Notes: generated from the sequence alone by a model not told the origin. 64,000 nt of DNA from Lichina pygmaea (GCA_963422465.1 OY730171.1:4298202-4362201), one strand, 5' to 3'. Positions 11,950 to 23,210 are shown, numbered from the stretch's first letter. Numbers and translations are program-made.

Positions 11950-13959
11950 ATGGCGGCGTCCATGTCCGGGCGCGGGAAGAGCAACGTCGAGACGGTGATG
12001 CCGGCCATCCTGGCGACCGTCGGCGAGAAGCTCGGACTACCGGCGTCGGCGATCGACATGCTGACGGCGGAGAACTGGCTCGTACGGCGCGAGTTGCTGG
12101 ACATCTACACGCAAGGCCTCCAGAAGGAGCTTGTGGGCAGGGTGAATATGTTTAATCTTTTCCCATCTCCTCTCTCCTCTCTCTCCTCCTCCTCTTCTTC
12201 TTCTTCTTCTTCTTCTTCTTCTTCTTCTTCTTCTTCTTCTTCTTGTTTTAATGGGTTGCTTGCTTTCCCGTGCTCTGAGCTGAGATGCGGAATCGATCGG
12301 GACTTGAAGACTTGAAGACTTGAAGACTTGAAGACCCGAAGACTCGAAGACTTGAAGACTTGAGTATGGAGAGTACACGGTAACCATCATGCATATATGC
12401 ACCTTCTGTTATGCATCGACCACCGGTAGAGAGAGATGACGAGCATCGATGGCTCACTGGAAGACACTCGTCCTTTTAGCATCTCTCCTACCCGGACAGC
12501 TTCTCCGGGGACAAGGCGCTGCTGGATGCCTTTGCCGCTTTCTTCAACACGTACTTCGGCCCGCGCGTCCCGGTGGAGAGAGCACACCTCTCGACGGCGC
12601 CCGGCGCGGCCAGCGCGCTGGATGCGTTGCTGTACAACATCTGTGAAGCTGGCGATAGGGTCTTGGTGCCTGGGCCATATTGGAGTGAACCATCCCGAAA
12701 AGAAACCCCCCCCCTCCCCTTTTTTTTCTTCCCTTGTCCGATTCATGCTGTGACATCTCGGAGCGCCTCTTTTTTATATTAAGAAAAAGACAAGGACCTT
12801 CCGTTCATCGAGATACGGTTCCCACCCACAGAAGGCTAAGCAAAACTCCCCCCGGGTCGCGCCTCTAGATGGCTTCGATTTCGTGTTCCGCGTGCGGTCT
12901 CAGGTCGAGCCGGTGCTGGTCAACGTAGACGGCCTGCGGCATACCTTGACCGACGGCGCCGCCTTGATCGCGGCCTTGTCCCGCGCCGTCGACGCGTCCG
13001 ACGCGGCCGTCAAGGCCGTCGTTCTGACCAACCCGCACAACCCCATCGGCCAGTGCTACCCGCGCTCCGTCATCGAGTCGTGCATGCGCTTCTGCCAGGA
13101 CCGCGACATCCACTTCGTCTCCGACGAGGTGTACGCTCTGTCCGTCTTCGCGTCGCCCGACCTCCCGCGTCCGACGCCGTTTGTGTCCGCGCTCCACCTG
13201 GATCCGCAGGCGGTCGGATGCCATCCTTCTCGCGTGCATGTCGTGTGGAGCACCAGCAAAGACTTTGGGTCCAGCGGCGTTCGCATGGTTGGTGTTTCTG
13301 TCTCCGATGCACCCCTTCGGCACTCTCCACTCCGTTCTGTCCCTTGTTGCTGGGCTTGGCTGAACGCCGGCGCACGCACCGGATGCGCCCAAACGTAGGG
13401 GGTAGTGATCTCTCAACACAACCCGTCGTTCATGAGCGGCGTCACGCTGGCCTGCAACACGCAGACCTCGGCGTTCAGCGCCGTGGCCACCGCCGCTCTG
13501 CTCACGTCCCCGGGTCTGGCCGACCTCATCGCGCTCAACTCGAGCCGCCTCGCGGAGACGTACGGTCTCCTCACGTCTTTCTTCAAGCGACGGCGGATCG
13601 AGTACATCCCGGCCAACGCCGGCGTCTTCCTCCTCGCCAAGCTCGCGCCGGACGCAAAGACCCGGGAGGACGAGACAAGGGTCTTCAGGAAGCTGAAGGA
13701 CGCCGGCGTCCTGGTCGGCCCCGGCCGCATCTACCACGTGCAGGAAAAGGAACGTGGCTGGGCCCGATTGACCTTTGCCATCGATCCGCCGATGTTGAAG
13801 GAGGCGATCGCGAGGCTGGAGACCGTCCTGCAGGACTCACAGCCGGCGGCGAGTGAGACGATGGCAAGGCTCGCTGTCAGCGAGCAGGGCGAGCGGCAAC
13901 AGCCGCATGTTGCTTGGACAGATCATTTGTTGTCCACGGCCCAGCCCGATCTGGAGTAG
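11950..13959 (+). CDS. PLP-dependent aminotransferase, ACC-synthase-like
   Basis: A fold-type I pyridoxal-phosphate enzyme of the class I/II group that includes 1-aminocyclopropane-1-carboxylate synthase. Four exons close in phase: 11950-12141, 12480-12684, 12869-13287 and 13399-13959, giving 458 aa. Visible motifs are PGAASALDALLYNICEAGD, PYWNGFDF (formed across intron 2), NPHNPIGQCYP (about residue 187), DEVYA (about 217, the Asp that pairs with the PLP pyridine nitrogen in this fold) and STSKDFGSSGVRMG (about 260) with the Schiff-base lysine. Fungal members include true ACC synthases and S-C lyases or aminotransferases of secondary metabolism, so the substrate is unknown. Intron 1 carries a CTT microsatellite. 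No other biosynthetic gene is adjacent. Confidence 0.9.
12190..12244 (+). repeat. CTT trinucleotide microsatellite in intron 1
   Basis: About 17 uninterrupted CTT/TTC units follow a TCC-rich lead inside the 338-nt first intron of the aminotransferase gene. Immediately downstream (12300-12363) is a degenerate tandem of GACTTGAA units. Confidence 0.9.
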
Positions 13960-15881
13960 AGCAACCCTTTCTGGCTTGGATAGGTCCTCGATGCTGGAAA
14001 AAGCAATGGGTGGTCAAGGTTTCTTCTGGAGCAGAGCACGTTCTCAGACTTGGATAGCGCCTCAGAACCGAGAAAGATCATAGACCCCTGGCATTGTGTA
14101 GCCGTTGGAATATCGTTCGAGATGCTGAGGAGACCATGGTGAAGCCCGTTCTGGCTCGGAAGAGCACTCTTGTAATGGCCCCTGGCATGGCTCGGCATAC
14201 TTCTCAGAAAAACAACAGCCCGGCCCGCTTCCGGAACAGATGCGGGCCATTTGCAACACTCTTGGCCACTGCTTCAGAGGTACCGTGTGAGACAGAGAAA
14301 GTAGCTACTAGGATTTCCCCGGTCGATAGGATACCAGTGCTCCGATCAACGGAGCATGGAATCATGCTCGTTCGACAGACAAGAACCGTGCTTGAAAGTC
14401 AAGTTGCCTCCTCCCTCGTGCCTCATTTCCGTCCGGGTTGGCTTCTATCATTCGAAAGATGTGGACAGGATGACGAAGGAGCACATGTCTGTCAATGGGC
14501 CATGTGTGAGACAATGCAGTCTGCTTGAGAACAGATCTAATGTATCTCTCTTTCCATCGAGGATAGATGTCTCTTTTTCGCGAATAAGCTCTGGCCTTGA
14601 TATCCGACAGGAGAGAGTGGTTCAGAAGCTGGTTCTCAATGATAGATAGTGGTCTTCTGCACGAGGCAGTGTATGGTAGAGGCTTGATTTTATAAATCGG
14701 CCAGTAGCCATCAAGCTTCTAAACTCAGCCAGGCCATCATCAGAAGAAGGTCCTGATCTCTGGTCTTTCGAGGTCATCATCGCAAAATTCGTGATATGAT
14801 GAACGCCCGGGTGGAAAAGCCCTCTCGGCGAGCACTAGTCAATGACTCCTCGAGAACCAACGTCATGTTGGGTGAAGTAACATTCAACTGGAAGGATGAC
14901 AGCGGCAGGAGAGTCAGAATCCCGTTGCGAATCCTTTTTTCAGCGTTGCGCTGAGGTCGTCGCCAAGATACGTATGTGCGTACCAATACGTACTGTATGG
15001 CAATACGTACGCCATCTTTGATGCGGTCCAGATGCCTTGCGGGCCGTGTCGTACGTTGCGTTCTTATTCCCAGAAAGCCTTGGGGATAGCTTTATCATGC
15101 TCTTGTTCAACTTAGCACACCAACTCTTGTCAGAAAACCTATCATCTCTGTGATTTTCATTTTCTCCAGACACTACATATCCTTCCAGATATTTTCCTAG
15201 TCTTACCCAAGTCTCGGTTTTTATTTCAAAGGTTTTCTGAGAAAATAAGCATGTATCTAGAAGTTCTGCATGGCTCACCAGCCAAATCAGAGTAAGAATA
15301 AAATAAAAATAAAATCATGCTCTTGCGCGATACTGGACAGCTTGTTGCTTCTGCACACATTCGGGGGCATCTTTGCCGTGGCTGCTGTATAGGATTTGGC
15401 CATGACCAGCGGTACGAGGCCCTGGAGCTGTATGGAAGTGCTTCTGGTGACTCGGAACCGTCGTTACCTGGTGCCTCGACATCCAACGCATTCCTTCAGC
15501 CGGGCAAGCTGAATGCTGTCTTGGATGGGAACCTCTCCTGGATGTCACGGTCTCGCAAGGACACAGTTTCCAGCCAAGCGCTCGTGTCCCCTTTGGCGAT
15601 TCTCCATGGTCCCAACTCCAAGTCTCTGTTTCAATTCAGCGAGCCGGTCATGCGACGAATGCCTGGCTGAAAACGCCGGCGATGATGGCCCTCTTGTTTC
15701 CCTTGGTGGCCAGCTGCGGCCACAGTATAAGTAGTGGATGAGCCCCACCCAAGGTGAGGCGCTCAAGCCGCTCCAAAGTGTACCTGGTTCTTCTCTCATC
15801 AGAAACCGCCCTTCTCGCCACGAGAACTGCTCCATTCAGCGTACTGTACAAGCAGCAAAGACACATCTTGACCCAGGCAGC
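13960..15881. other. Repeat-like intergenic stretch, no gene recognised
   Basis: 1.9 kb in which all frames are short and unrecognised. The base composition shifts: 14640-15320 is clearly AT-richer than the neighbouring genes (for example AATAAAATAAAAATAAAATC near 15300), which suggests decayed inserted DNA, but no terminal repeats or conserved domain could be found. Confidence 0.4.
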
Positions 15882-16394
15882 ATGCCTTTACTCCTACTGT
15901 CAGCGCTGGCGATCAGTCTCACGACTGTCTTCGCTGGTGACGCAGTTAGCTGTCAGAAACGCCTCGAGTCGTGTGTAAGTGCTGACGCTCGACTGGCCTT
16001 GCTTGCGACCCCAACCACGACGATGTGGATGTCATGCTGACAACTAGAGTATATCATCGGTCTGAAGATCTCTCGGAAAGTCGTGAGTGTCTGTCCCGAT
16101 CGTGTAGAGCAGTGTGGAGTTGCGGGCTCTCCCCCTCAGATCCCACCACGAAATTCTCAGCGCTCGCGAAGCCCTTTCATCAGAGGCGAGGGAGGACTTG
16201 CGATCTCGAAAAGCCCACAGGATCCGAGGAAAATCTATTGGTCAGGCTGGGGAAAACGTTCTGTTCAACCTCAAGCCAATTACGTCATCACAAAGCGAGG
16301 GGGAGGGGAACGGTCAAATGCAGGAAGTCTCTGCACCAGCCCCAAACATGCACCTGATTCAGACTCATTTGATAAGAAGCCACCGTTGCCTTGA
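15882..16394 (+). CDS. Possible small secreted cysteine protein
   Basis: Exon 1 (15882-15974) encodes a textbook signal peptide (MPLLLLSALAISLTTVFAG) followed by a C-x6-C motif (CQKRLESC) and ends exactly at a GTAAGT donor. The intron has a GCTGAC branch-like site and ends CAACTAG or CAACTAGAG. Using the second AG (exon from 16050) opens a frame with a second C-x6-C (CPDRVEQC) that runs to 16394, for about 146 aa. Using the first AG gives a stop after five codons and only a 36-aa peptide. The family is unknown. The exon-1/donor arrangement is the real evidence; the C-terminal part is uncertain. Confidence 0.3.
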
Positions 16395-16549
16395 CTGCTA
16401 CTTCATATTTATCAGAGGTGGGCATAACCTCCGGCGTCCACCAACGACGGACCAGAGGGACGGCAGAGACTGGTCACTGGCCCCGGTTCATCGACGGGTA
16501 GGAGCGGACGAGCGCGAGAGGGAGAGGGGGACGAAGACGGAAAGGAAGG

Positions 16550-16552
<3 letters not shown>

Positions 16553-16614
<62 letters not shown>
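16553..16614. repeat. GA dinucleotide microsatellite
   Basis: About 31 uninterrupted GA units, 190 bp downstream of the actin stop codon. It produces spurious long Ser-Leu or Arg-Glu reading frames. Confidence 0.95.
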
Positions 16615-16615
<1 letters not shown>

Positions 16616-16800
16616 CAAACGCATGAGGGGAGGTCGCTGGCATACACACGGGAAAAGAGAAAAGGGGGCCTTCCCGATCATTTCTATTCGATGGTCGTTT
16701 TCTCTCCACGTCCGATTTCCCATCCCGCTTCCGTCCAAGTCATTATCCTCGAGCCCCGGCCGGTTTCCTGTGGAGAGCGCGCGCGCGCCACCGTGGTCGC

Positions 16801-18348
16801 CTAGAAGCACTTGCGGTGGACGATGGACGGGCCGTTCTCGTCGTACTCCTGCTTCGAGATCCACATCTGCTGGAAGGTAGACAGGGAGGCCAGAATCGAG
16901 CCGCCGATCCAGACCGAGTATTTCCGCTCGGGCGGCGCGATGATCTTGACCCGCATCGAAGAGGGCGCGAGCGCGACCATCTCCTTCTGCATGCGGTCCG
17001 AGATACCCGGGTACATGGTCGTGCCACCGGACTGGAGAGAGGTCAGTCCGTCGGTCCCCATCGGTTCGTGCGTGCCGGCGCGCCTCGACCTACCATGACG
17101 ATGTTGCCGTAGAGGTCCTTTCGGACGTCGACGTCGCACTTCATGATCGAGTTGAAGGTGGTCACGTGGATGCCGCCGGTCTCGCGTCCGAGCACGCTGG
17201 GCTGGAAGAGCGCCTCGGGACAGCGGAAGCGCTCGTTGCCGACGGTGATGACCTGGCCGTCGGGAAGCTCGTACGACTTCTCGAGGCTCGAGCTCTGGCT
17301 GGCGGTCTGGATCTCCTGCTCGAAGTCGAGGGCGACGTAACAGAGCTTCTCCTTGATGTCGCGGACGATCTCACGCTCGGCAGTGGTCGAGAAGGGGTAG
17401 CCCCGCTCGGCCAGGATGCGCATGAGGTAGTCGGTCAGATCACGGCCGGCCATGTCGATACGCTGGATGGCGTGAGGAAGCGAGAAGCCCTCGTAGATGG
17501 GGACGACGTGGGTGACGCCGTCGCCGGAGTCGAGCACGATGCCGGTCGTACGACCGGACGCATACAGGGACAGGACCGCCTGGATGGAGACGTAGAAGGC
17601 CGGGGCGTTGAAGGTCTCGAAGACGATCTGGGTCATCTTCTCTCGGTTCGACTTCGGGTTGATGGGAGCCTCGGTGAGCAGGACCGGGTGCTCCTCGGGC
17701 GCGACACGGAGCTCGTTGTAGAATGTGTGATGCCAGATCTTCTCCATGTCGTCCCAGTTGGTGACGACGCCATGCTCGATGGGGTATCTGAGCGTCAAGA
17801 TACCACGCTTCGACTGTGCCTCGTCTCCGACGTACGAGTCCTTCTGGCCCATTCCGATCATGATGCTGCGTGCACGTCAGCAGAGAATCCCATCGTCGGC
17901 AGCGTGCAGTCGGCCCGAAGCGTGTCGATCCAATCGACGGAATAACGTACCCGTGATGGCGGGGTCGACCCACAACAGAGGCTGGAGAGGGGCGTCAGCA
18001 ACACCGGCCGGCCACACATTCGCCTTGGCGATCCCGGTCCATCGACCACGTTCGCTAAGCACTTACGGAAGACAGCCCGTGGCGCATCATCGCCGGCAAA
18101 GCCAGCCTTGCACATACCCGAGCTGGCACGTCGTCAGCCCAGGTTCGACCAAGCACCCGTCTCACACGATGCGTTCCACGGGGCAAGGTTCTGCGGCGGA
18201 GCGTTGCCGGGGAGCCAGGAGGCATACCCATTGTCAATGACGAGGGCAGCTACTTCGTCTGCAGTTGAAAAGAGAGTCAGGCAAGATCCACGCAGACGCT
18301 AGGTAAGAGAAGTACGTTGAGATAGGGGAAAGGCTTCCCACCTTCCAT
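16801..18348 (-). CDS. ACT1: Actin
   Basis: Cytoskeletal actin, the ATP-binding filament protein. Six exons were placed: 18348-18342 (seven bases, ATGGAAG), 18258-18228, 18122-18067, 17981-17951, 17865-17094 and 17031-16801. The phases close to exactly 375 aa, the canonical length. It begins [20 protein letters not shown] (phosphate loop 1), continues [34 protein letters not shown] (phosphate loop 2) and SGGTTMYPG, and ends [17 protein letters not shown]. All five introns are short (about 62-106 nt) and four crowd into the first 42 codons. The gene is divergent from FES1 across about 980 bp. Confidence 0.98.
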
Positions 18349-19330
18349 CGTGACGGATTGACGGCAACCTCAACTCGGCGAGCTCTAGATAGCCGCGCCG
18401 ACTGGTGGACAGCAGTTCCAAAGACACAGGCCGAAGTGAAAGAGACGGAGGCCGACGACTTTTCGAGACTGGAATATCAGTCGCGGTTTGGATGTTAGAG
18501 GGAGAAGAGGAAGTATCAGGTCAACTAAGTCGGGGTGGAGAGCTTGAGGGGGGAATTTTTAAGGTTGTGGGACAAGGGATTGGGGGCACACCGCTATGGA
18601 GGGGAGAACTGCCCGATTGGGAAGTATCGGCCGTGATGCAGAGTTTCCTAATCGAGTAAGGATTCAGCCCGATATGGCAATTAATTCATCGCTCAGTCGA
18701 ATCCACCTTGGCAGGTACGTTGACCGTCCGACTGGCCCGATCGCAGCCGTTATATAGTCGTAAGTACTCTTTGCAGGCAACCAACCCGGACCACGACGGC
18801 CTCCAGCGGAGCATCCAACGATACTCGTACGTACGTATGTATTACTGTACGCTTCTACTTACGTACACGCGTCCCACGGATACGTACGATACGTACGTAT
18901 CTACACTACAGTTTTAGGCAGAGAGAATTTGGACTTTTGAATACGCCGCAGCCAAAGCTGGGCAGTGACAGAAGTGGCGAACAGAGCAGCCTGAGCCTCC
19001 ACGCCTACGAGTACGCACGCCCCTTACTAGTCCACACTGTATGTAAGGTACGGTCCTCTACACCGTCACCACACGTCTTTGTACGCCCGTACATGCGGTT
19101 GGTCGCAATGGTCATAAGTAGTACGACGATATCGGCATATCTTCGCGATACCGGCGTCGCATTACTAACTACCGGATGGACGTACCCAAAGACAACTGTG
19201 TATGGGTCTGTACACAGACTTTTGTCGTGCCGCTGTAGCTCAAGAAGGGCTCGGTGAGGCTTCAACCACTCGACGGTTATCAGTTCAAAGGAGCCCCCCC
19301 CCCCCCCCCCCGGTTCGGTTCATCTCCATC
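18349..19330. promoter_or_regulatory. Divergent region between actin and FES1
   Basis: About 980 bp between two starts. It contains a TATA-like word, TTATATAG at 18752-18759 (TATATAAC on the minus strand, ~400 bp upstream of the actin ATG), a dense GTAC/TACGTA cluster at 18820-18905, and an 18-base poly-C run at 19294-19311 just 20 bp before the FES1 ATG. The TATA assignment is tentative. Confidence 0.4.
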
Positions 19331-20026
19331 ATGGATCCAAGATTGAACCAGCTTCTGAAATGGAGTGTCGAGAAGTCCGAAAATACCCAGGCCACGCCAA
19401 GGCCCGACAATGACCAGGCATCAACCCCATCATCCGGTGGACCGCCCAAGTCTGAGGTGCTCGAGGCGCTCTTTGGCGGCCCGTCCGACGCGGAGCTGAT
19501 GAAAGCAGCGATGGCAGCCATAAAGTCGCCCACGACCACCGTCCAGGACAAGTTGGTGGCATTTGACAACTTGGAGCAGCTGGTCGAGGGTGTCGACAAT
19601 GCCAACAACCTCGCCGCGCTCAACCTGTGGGATCCGCTGATCCAAGAGCTGCGCAACGAGGACCGATCTGACATCCGATACATGGCAGCCTGGTGTGTCG
19701 GCACGGCGGTTCAGAACAATCGGACGGTGCAAGAGCAGGCCCGGTCACGTGACGTCGTGCCGTTGCTGCTCGACATCGCCCTTACGGACGTCGACGCCAA
19801 GGTGCGGAAGAAAGCATCGTACGCCTTGAGCAGCGTCGTGCGGAACTATCAGCCGGCTCTAGACGCCATGATCGCAGAACTGCCCGCTGGCATCATGGGG
19901 ACCTCGGGCGGGGGCGCGCACGATGCCGGAGACATGGAGGCAGTCAACGACATACTGGCCAGGATCAGGGACAAGGCTCAGAGCAGCCCAGAGCAGCAGC
20001 CGCTTTCTTCCGACCAGCCCTCATAG
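19331..20026 (+). CDS. FES1: Hsp70 nucleotide exchange factor Fes1/HspBP1
   Basis: Fes1 is a cytosolic armadillo-type exchange factor that releases ADP from Hsp70 and helps route misfolded proteins to degradation. The intronless 231-aa frame starts MDPRLNQLLKWSVEKSE, the diagnostic family N-terminus. Armadillo repeats follow (DKLVAFDNLEQLVEGVDNAN, DIRYMAAWCVGTAVQNN, VRKKASYALSSVVRN). The C-terminal tail is low complexity. The ATG at 19331 is chosen over an upstream in-frame one because the conserved start begins there. CENP-I follows on the same strand after about 200 bp. Confidence 0.95.
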   Translation: MDPRLNQLLKWSVEKSENTQATPRPDNDQASTPSSGGPPKSEVLEALFGGPSDAELMKAAMAAIKSPTTTVQDKLVAFDNLEQLVEGVDNANNLAALNLWDPLIQELRNEDRSDIRYMAAWCVGTAVQNNRTVQEQARSRDVVPLLLDIALTDVDAKVRKKASYALSSVVRNYQPALDAMIAELPAGIMGTSGGGAHDAGDMEAVNDILARIRDKAQSSPEQQPLSSDQPS

Positions 20027-20223
20027 ACCAATCGAGTTTTAGTTGGGCCGGTGACGATAGTATAGAACCGCAATTGGCGGAGAGTTCAGACTGCTAGGCA
20101 TTGTCGTGTGGCCATGTAAGCTCCAAAGCTGCTATCGTGATCGATCCGTGCTCCTCAAGTCGTACACGAGACGTGAGGAATGTGGACGTCTCTCTGGTCT
20201 TGGTGTACGGTCGAGAGTGAACA

Positions 20224-22968
20224 TTGATAACACCGACAATTCCCGGCCTTGTACATAGACGAAGCGGTAGCCCACCGGAGGCGACGCCATCATGGCCTCG
20301 GGTGAGATGGTCCTCAGACTCTCAGGCATGTTGTCGTCGGCAAGCTAAGAACGATGCAGAACCCAGCGACGACGAGGACGAGGTGCGACGTGCCCTGACG
20401 GAGCTCACGGACGGTATCTCACCACTTCTGACAACGACGCGCGATCGGCGAGCTGAAATCGGAAACGATAGGACTCGAAGGCGGCGCCAAAGACAGGCGG
20501 ATCGCCGCCGAAGCACCCGTCGAGCAGATATGCGGCGCGGCATGCAGGCGAGGCCTGTCCGAAGGATCGTTGAGCGGCGTCGTCGACTTCGTCGTCCGAG
20601 ACAAAACACTGCGCGGATCGGCCGTCGAGAGGCTCGTTGAGAATCTGTACCCGGCCGAGGCCGTGTCGGACGACGTCGTGATCAAAGTCGTCGTCGGTCT
20701 CGGCCAGGGGGCGGGCAAGGCTACGCCGTGGGTCCAGCGGCACCTGCTGAGATGGCTCGTCATGGTCTACGACGTGCTCGAGCACCGCGCCGTTCTGTCG
20801 ACCCTGTACGGCACGCTCTTCAACTTGCTGGACACGCTCAGCCTGCGGTAAGTCTGACCTGCTCCGTGAATATGGCTCAAGAAGGAAGACTGGCGCCTGA
20901 TCGAGGCCGGGACAGGGACTGGCTCTGTCAGCTGTTGGCCGTCATCACGCGCCGAAGACACGTGAGGCCGTTCAGGATACAGGCTCTGTACGTGAGGGCT
21001 TGGCTCGGCCCCAGAGCTTGGTGTCTGATCTCTCCCTTCAGACTGGCCTTGCTGCGAAAGGCCGGCAACGAGCCGGCTTTGCTTCGCCTCATCCATGTCT
21101 ACAACGACCACGCGCCAAATCTCGTTTCTGCGGCTGGCATATCTGGGAAGCCCGCGGCGTTCTCGGTGGGTCCTTGAGCCGGTGCTCGTCTTTGCGGATG
21201 GCGCTGAGTGACGATAGCATCCCGATCCGGACTGGCGAGCACACCTGCTAGCCTTGCGGCGTCCTGACAACTCTCGTACCGGAAGGGCCAATGAGACCGA
21301 CACGCACTTCAGAATTGTCCGTCGGGGCGCCAAGAGGGGCAAAGTGGACTTCCAGCCTTACATGTCCGCGTCTCCGTCCAGCGAAGTCAGACCACCACAC
21401 CTGTGCTCTCGGCGTGTGGGCGCGCTAAAGCTAGCGGCAGTCACCACGTCCGGACGACCTCGACAAGGTCGACGAACTGGTCAAGAACCTGGAGAGGCTC
21501 GAGCTGCCGAGCCAAACCGTCTCCGCCCTCGGCGACCCGGCCACGCAGAAGTACCTGGGCTTGAGGCCCTCGGACAAAGTGGCCAAGCGGATCCATCACT
21601 GGCTGTGCAACTTCTTCGACGACACGTTGCAGTGTGCGAGATCGGGGAAGGGCCACGTCGAAGAGCTGCCGCACGTTCTTCAGGCGGTGCTCAAGTACTC
21701 GCAGTCCACAAAGGTAAGCCTCCTTTGACCGAGCGAATGCGACTCGGCCGTCCTGAAACGCATGATCAGGTGCTCCCGCCAGCCTGCGAGAGATTTCTGG
21801 AGCACCATCTCGGCGACTGGGATGGTCTCCAGTGCCGAAAGGCCATCCTCGGTCTGCTAGCGCACGTGCCAGTGCGACCGTTTGAAGGTGAGCTCAGATC
21901 TACTCGACGTTCTCCGATGGAGGCATTCGGTGCCGACAGCGTCCAGAGCTCCGATCTAGGTTCTTGGACCCCCTCGAGACGGCTCTTCTCGACGACACCG
22001 CCTCGTCTAAAGCTGCCGTTCTGGACGTCTACACTGCCATCCTGCGCAACTGGATCGTGCACGTCGCAGCAGGTGACGTGAGAGAGCCCGCTCAGGCACA
22101 GTCCGCCGCATCGCCGCTCCCCGGCCATGCCCGCTTCGCACAGTACACCGACACGCTCTGCCTGTCCCTTCTCGAGTCGGCCGAGAACCCGAGCATCGCG
22201 TCCCTGTCGGCGGTCCTCGGTTTCTACGAGTTGCTGGCGACGTCGCACGACTTGGCCAGGCCGAACACAGGGCAACCATCGTCGTTCATCCTTCCTTCAC
22301 CGTTCGTCGTTTACCACTGCCTCTTGGCACCTTCGCCGAGCATCGTGTCGCGCCTCTGCTCGCTTGTCGTGGCGTACAAGCGTGCTTTCGACGAGCTGGA
22401 CCGGGCCAGGTCGAGCAGACAAGCGCCTGGCGCGACCTCTTCTCGAGGCGCCAAAGCCAGCGGGATCCCTCCCTCGACCGTCGACCGGTTCAATCGCATG
22501 CTCCAAACCGTGCAGAGCTGTGTTCTTCTCGACAGGGAGCCCAGCCCCAACCCTATCCCTATCCCGATGCTGGTGCCACAAGCCACCACATCGCGTCTCT
22601 CGTCGCACGCCGAGACCCTCGACAGCGATTGGCTCTCGTCCCTTTCCCCTCTTCTCTCGGGCCCCTCCTCCTCCCCGTCGTCATGGTCATCGCTCTCGTC
22701 ATTCTTCAAGGTCCCTTGTCTCCCAGCGTTCGTCTCCTTGGCGCAGCAATATCTCCGCGAGCGTCGTGCTAGTCAGCAGCAGCAGCAGCAGCAGCAGCAG
22801 GAGCAGTTGTCCGGACAGAACAATCGGACCGACGCGGCGTCTTCATCGCAACCCAAGGACGCCGGCGCACTCGATCTGGAGTCGGGCGTCTCACACGCTG
22901 CTTTCCTCGCGTGGCTGGCTCAAAGGGGGTTCGTCGGGCTGCAGCAGTTGCACGGCGTTCGGCCGTGA
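20224..22968 (+). CDS. MIS6: Inner kinetochore protein CENP-I / Mis6
   Basis: Mis6/CENP-I is a HEAT-like CCAN subunit that acts at centromeric chromatin. The family signature is unmistakable: NLYPAEAVSDDVVIKVVVGLGQG, LLRWLVMVYDVLEHRAVLS, LYGTLFNLLDTLSLR, then across an intron LCQLLAVITRRRHVRPFRIQAL. Later blocks include VKNLERLELPSQTVSALGDP and FLDPLETALL. I infer about seven introns (the first donor at about 20414, others near 20850, 20990, 21165, 21395, 21713 and 21890). The intron near 21390 has a weak GTCAGA donor. The C-terminal 170 residues are Ser/Pro/Gln-rich with a polyQ run at 22779-22800. The start is uncertain: 20224 is in frame, while 20292 with a 43-nt intron is an alternative. 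Confidence 0.9.
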
Positions 22969-22975
22969 TCTTGCT

Positions 22976-23210
22976 CTGGCTCCTGCTCTCGGCTGGCCTT
23001 TGGCGGGCTTTTGGGCTGGTCTGTGATTCGGACTGGTCTCTATCTTGGGCTGGGCTGGTCTGTGTTTTGCGCCGGTCTGGTCTGGTCTGGTCTGGTCTGG
23101 TCTAGCTTGGTCTAGTCTGGTCTGGTCTGGGCAGGGCTGGTCTATACTGTATTTTGCACCGGTCCGTGAAACGGGCTGGGCTGGGCTGGGCTGAGCGAGA
23201 CGATCGGCTC
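22976..23210. repeat. CTGGT/GGCTG minisatellite
   Basis: Degenerate tandem of pentameric CTGGT and GGGCTG units starting a few bases after the CENP-I stop codon. It is most regular at 23070-23130 and 23175-23200. Confidence 0.85.

Noticed and set aside
12037-12402. Minus-strand frame with an Arg run
   Set aside because: Antisense of the CTT microsatellite in the aminotransferase intron.
16412-16864. Minus-strand frame rich in Ser-Leu repeats
   Set aside because: Created by the GA microsatellite downstream of actin.
19233-19306. tRNA-like sequence before FES1 (TGTAGCTCAAG ... AGTTCAAAG)
   Set aside because: Acceptor and D stems do not pair and there is no plausible anticodon arm.
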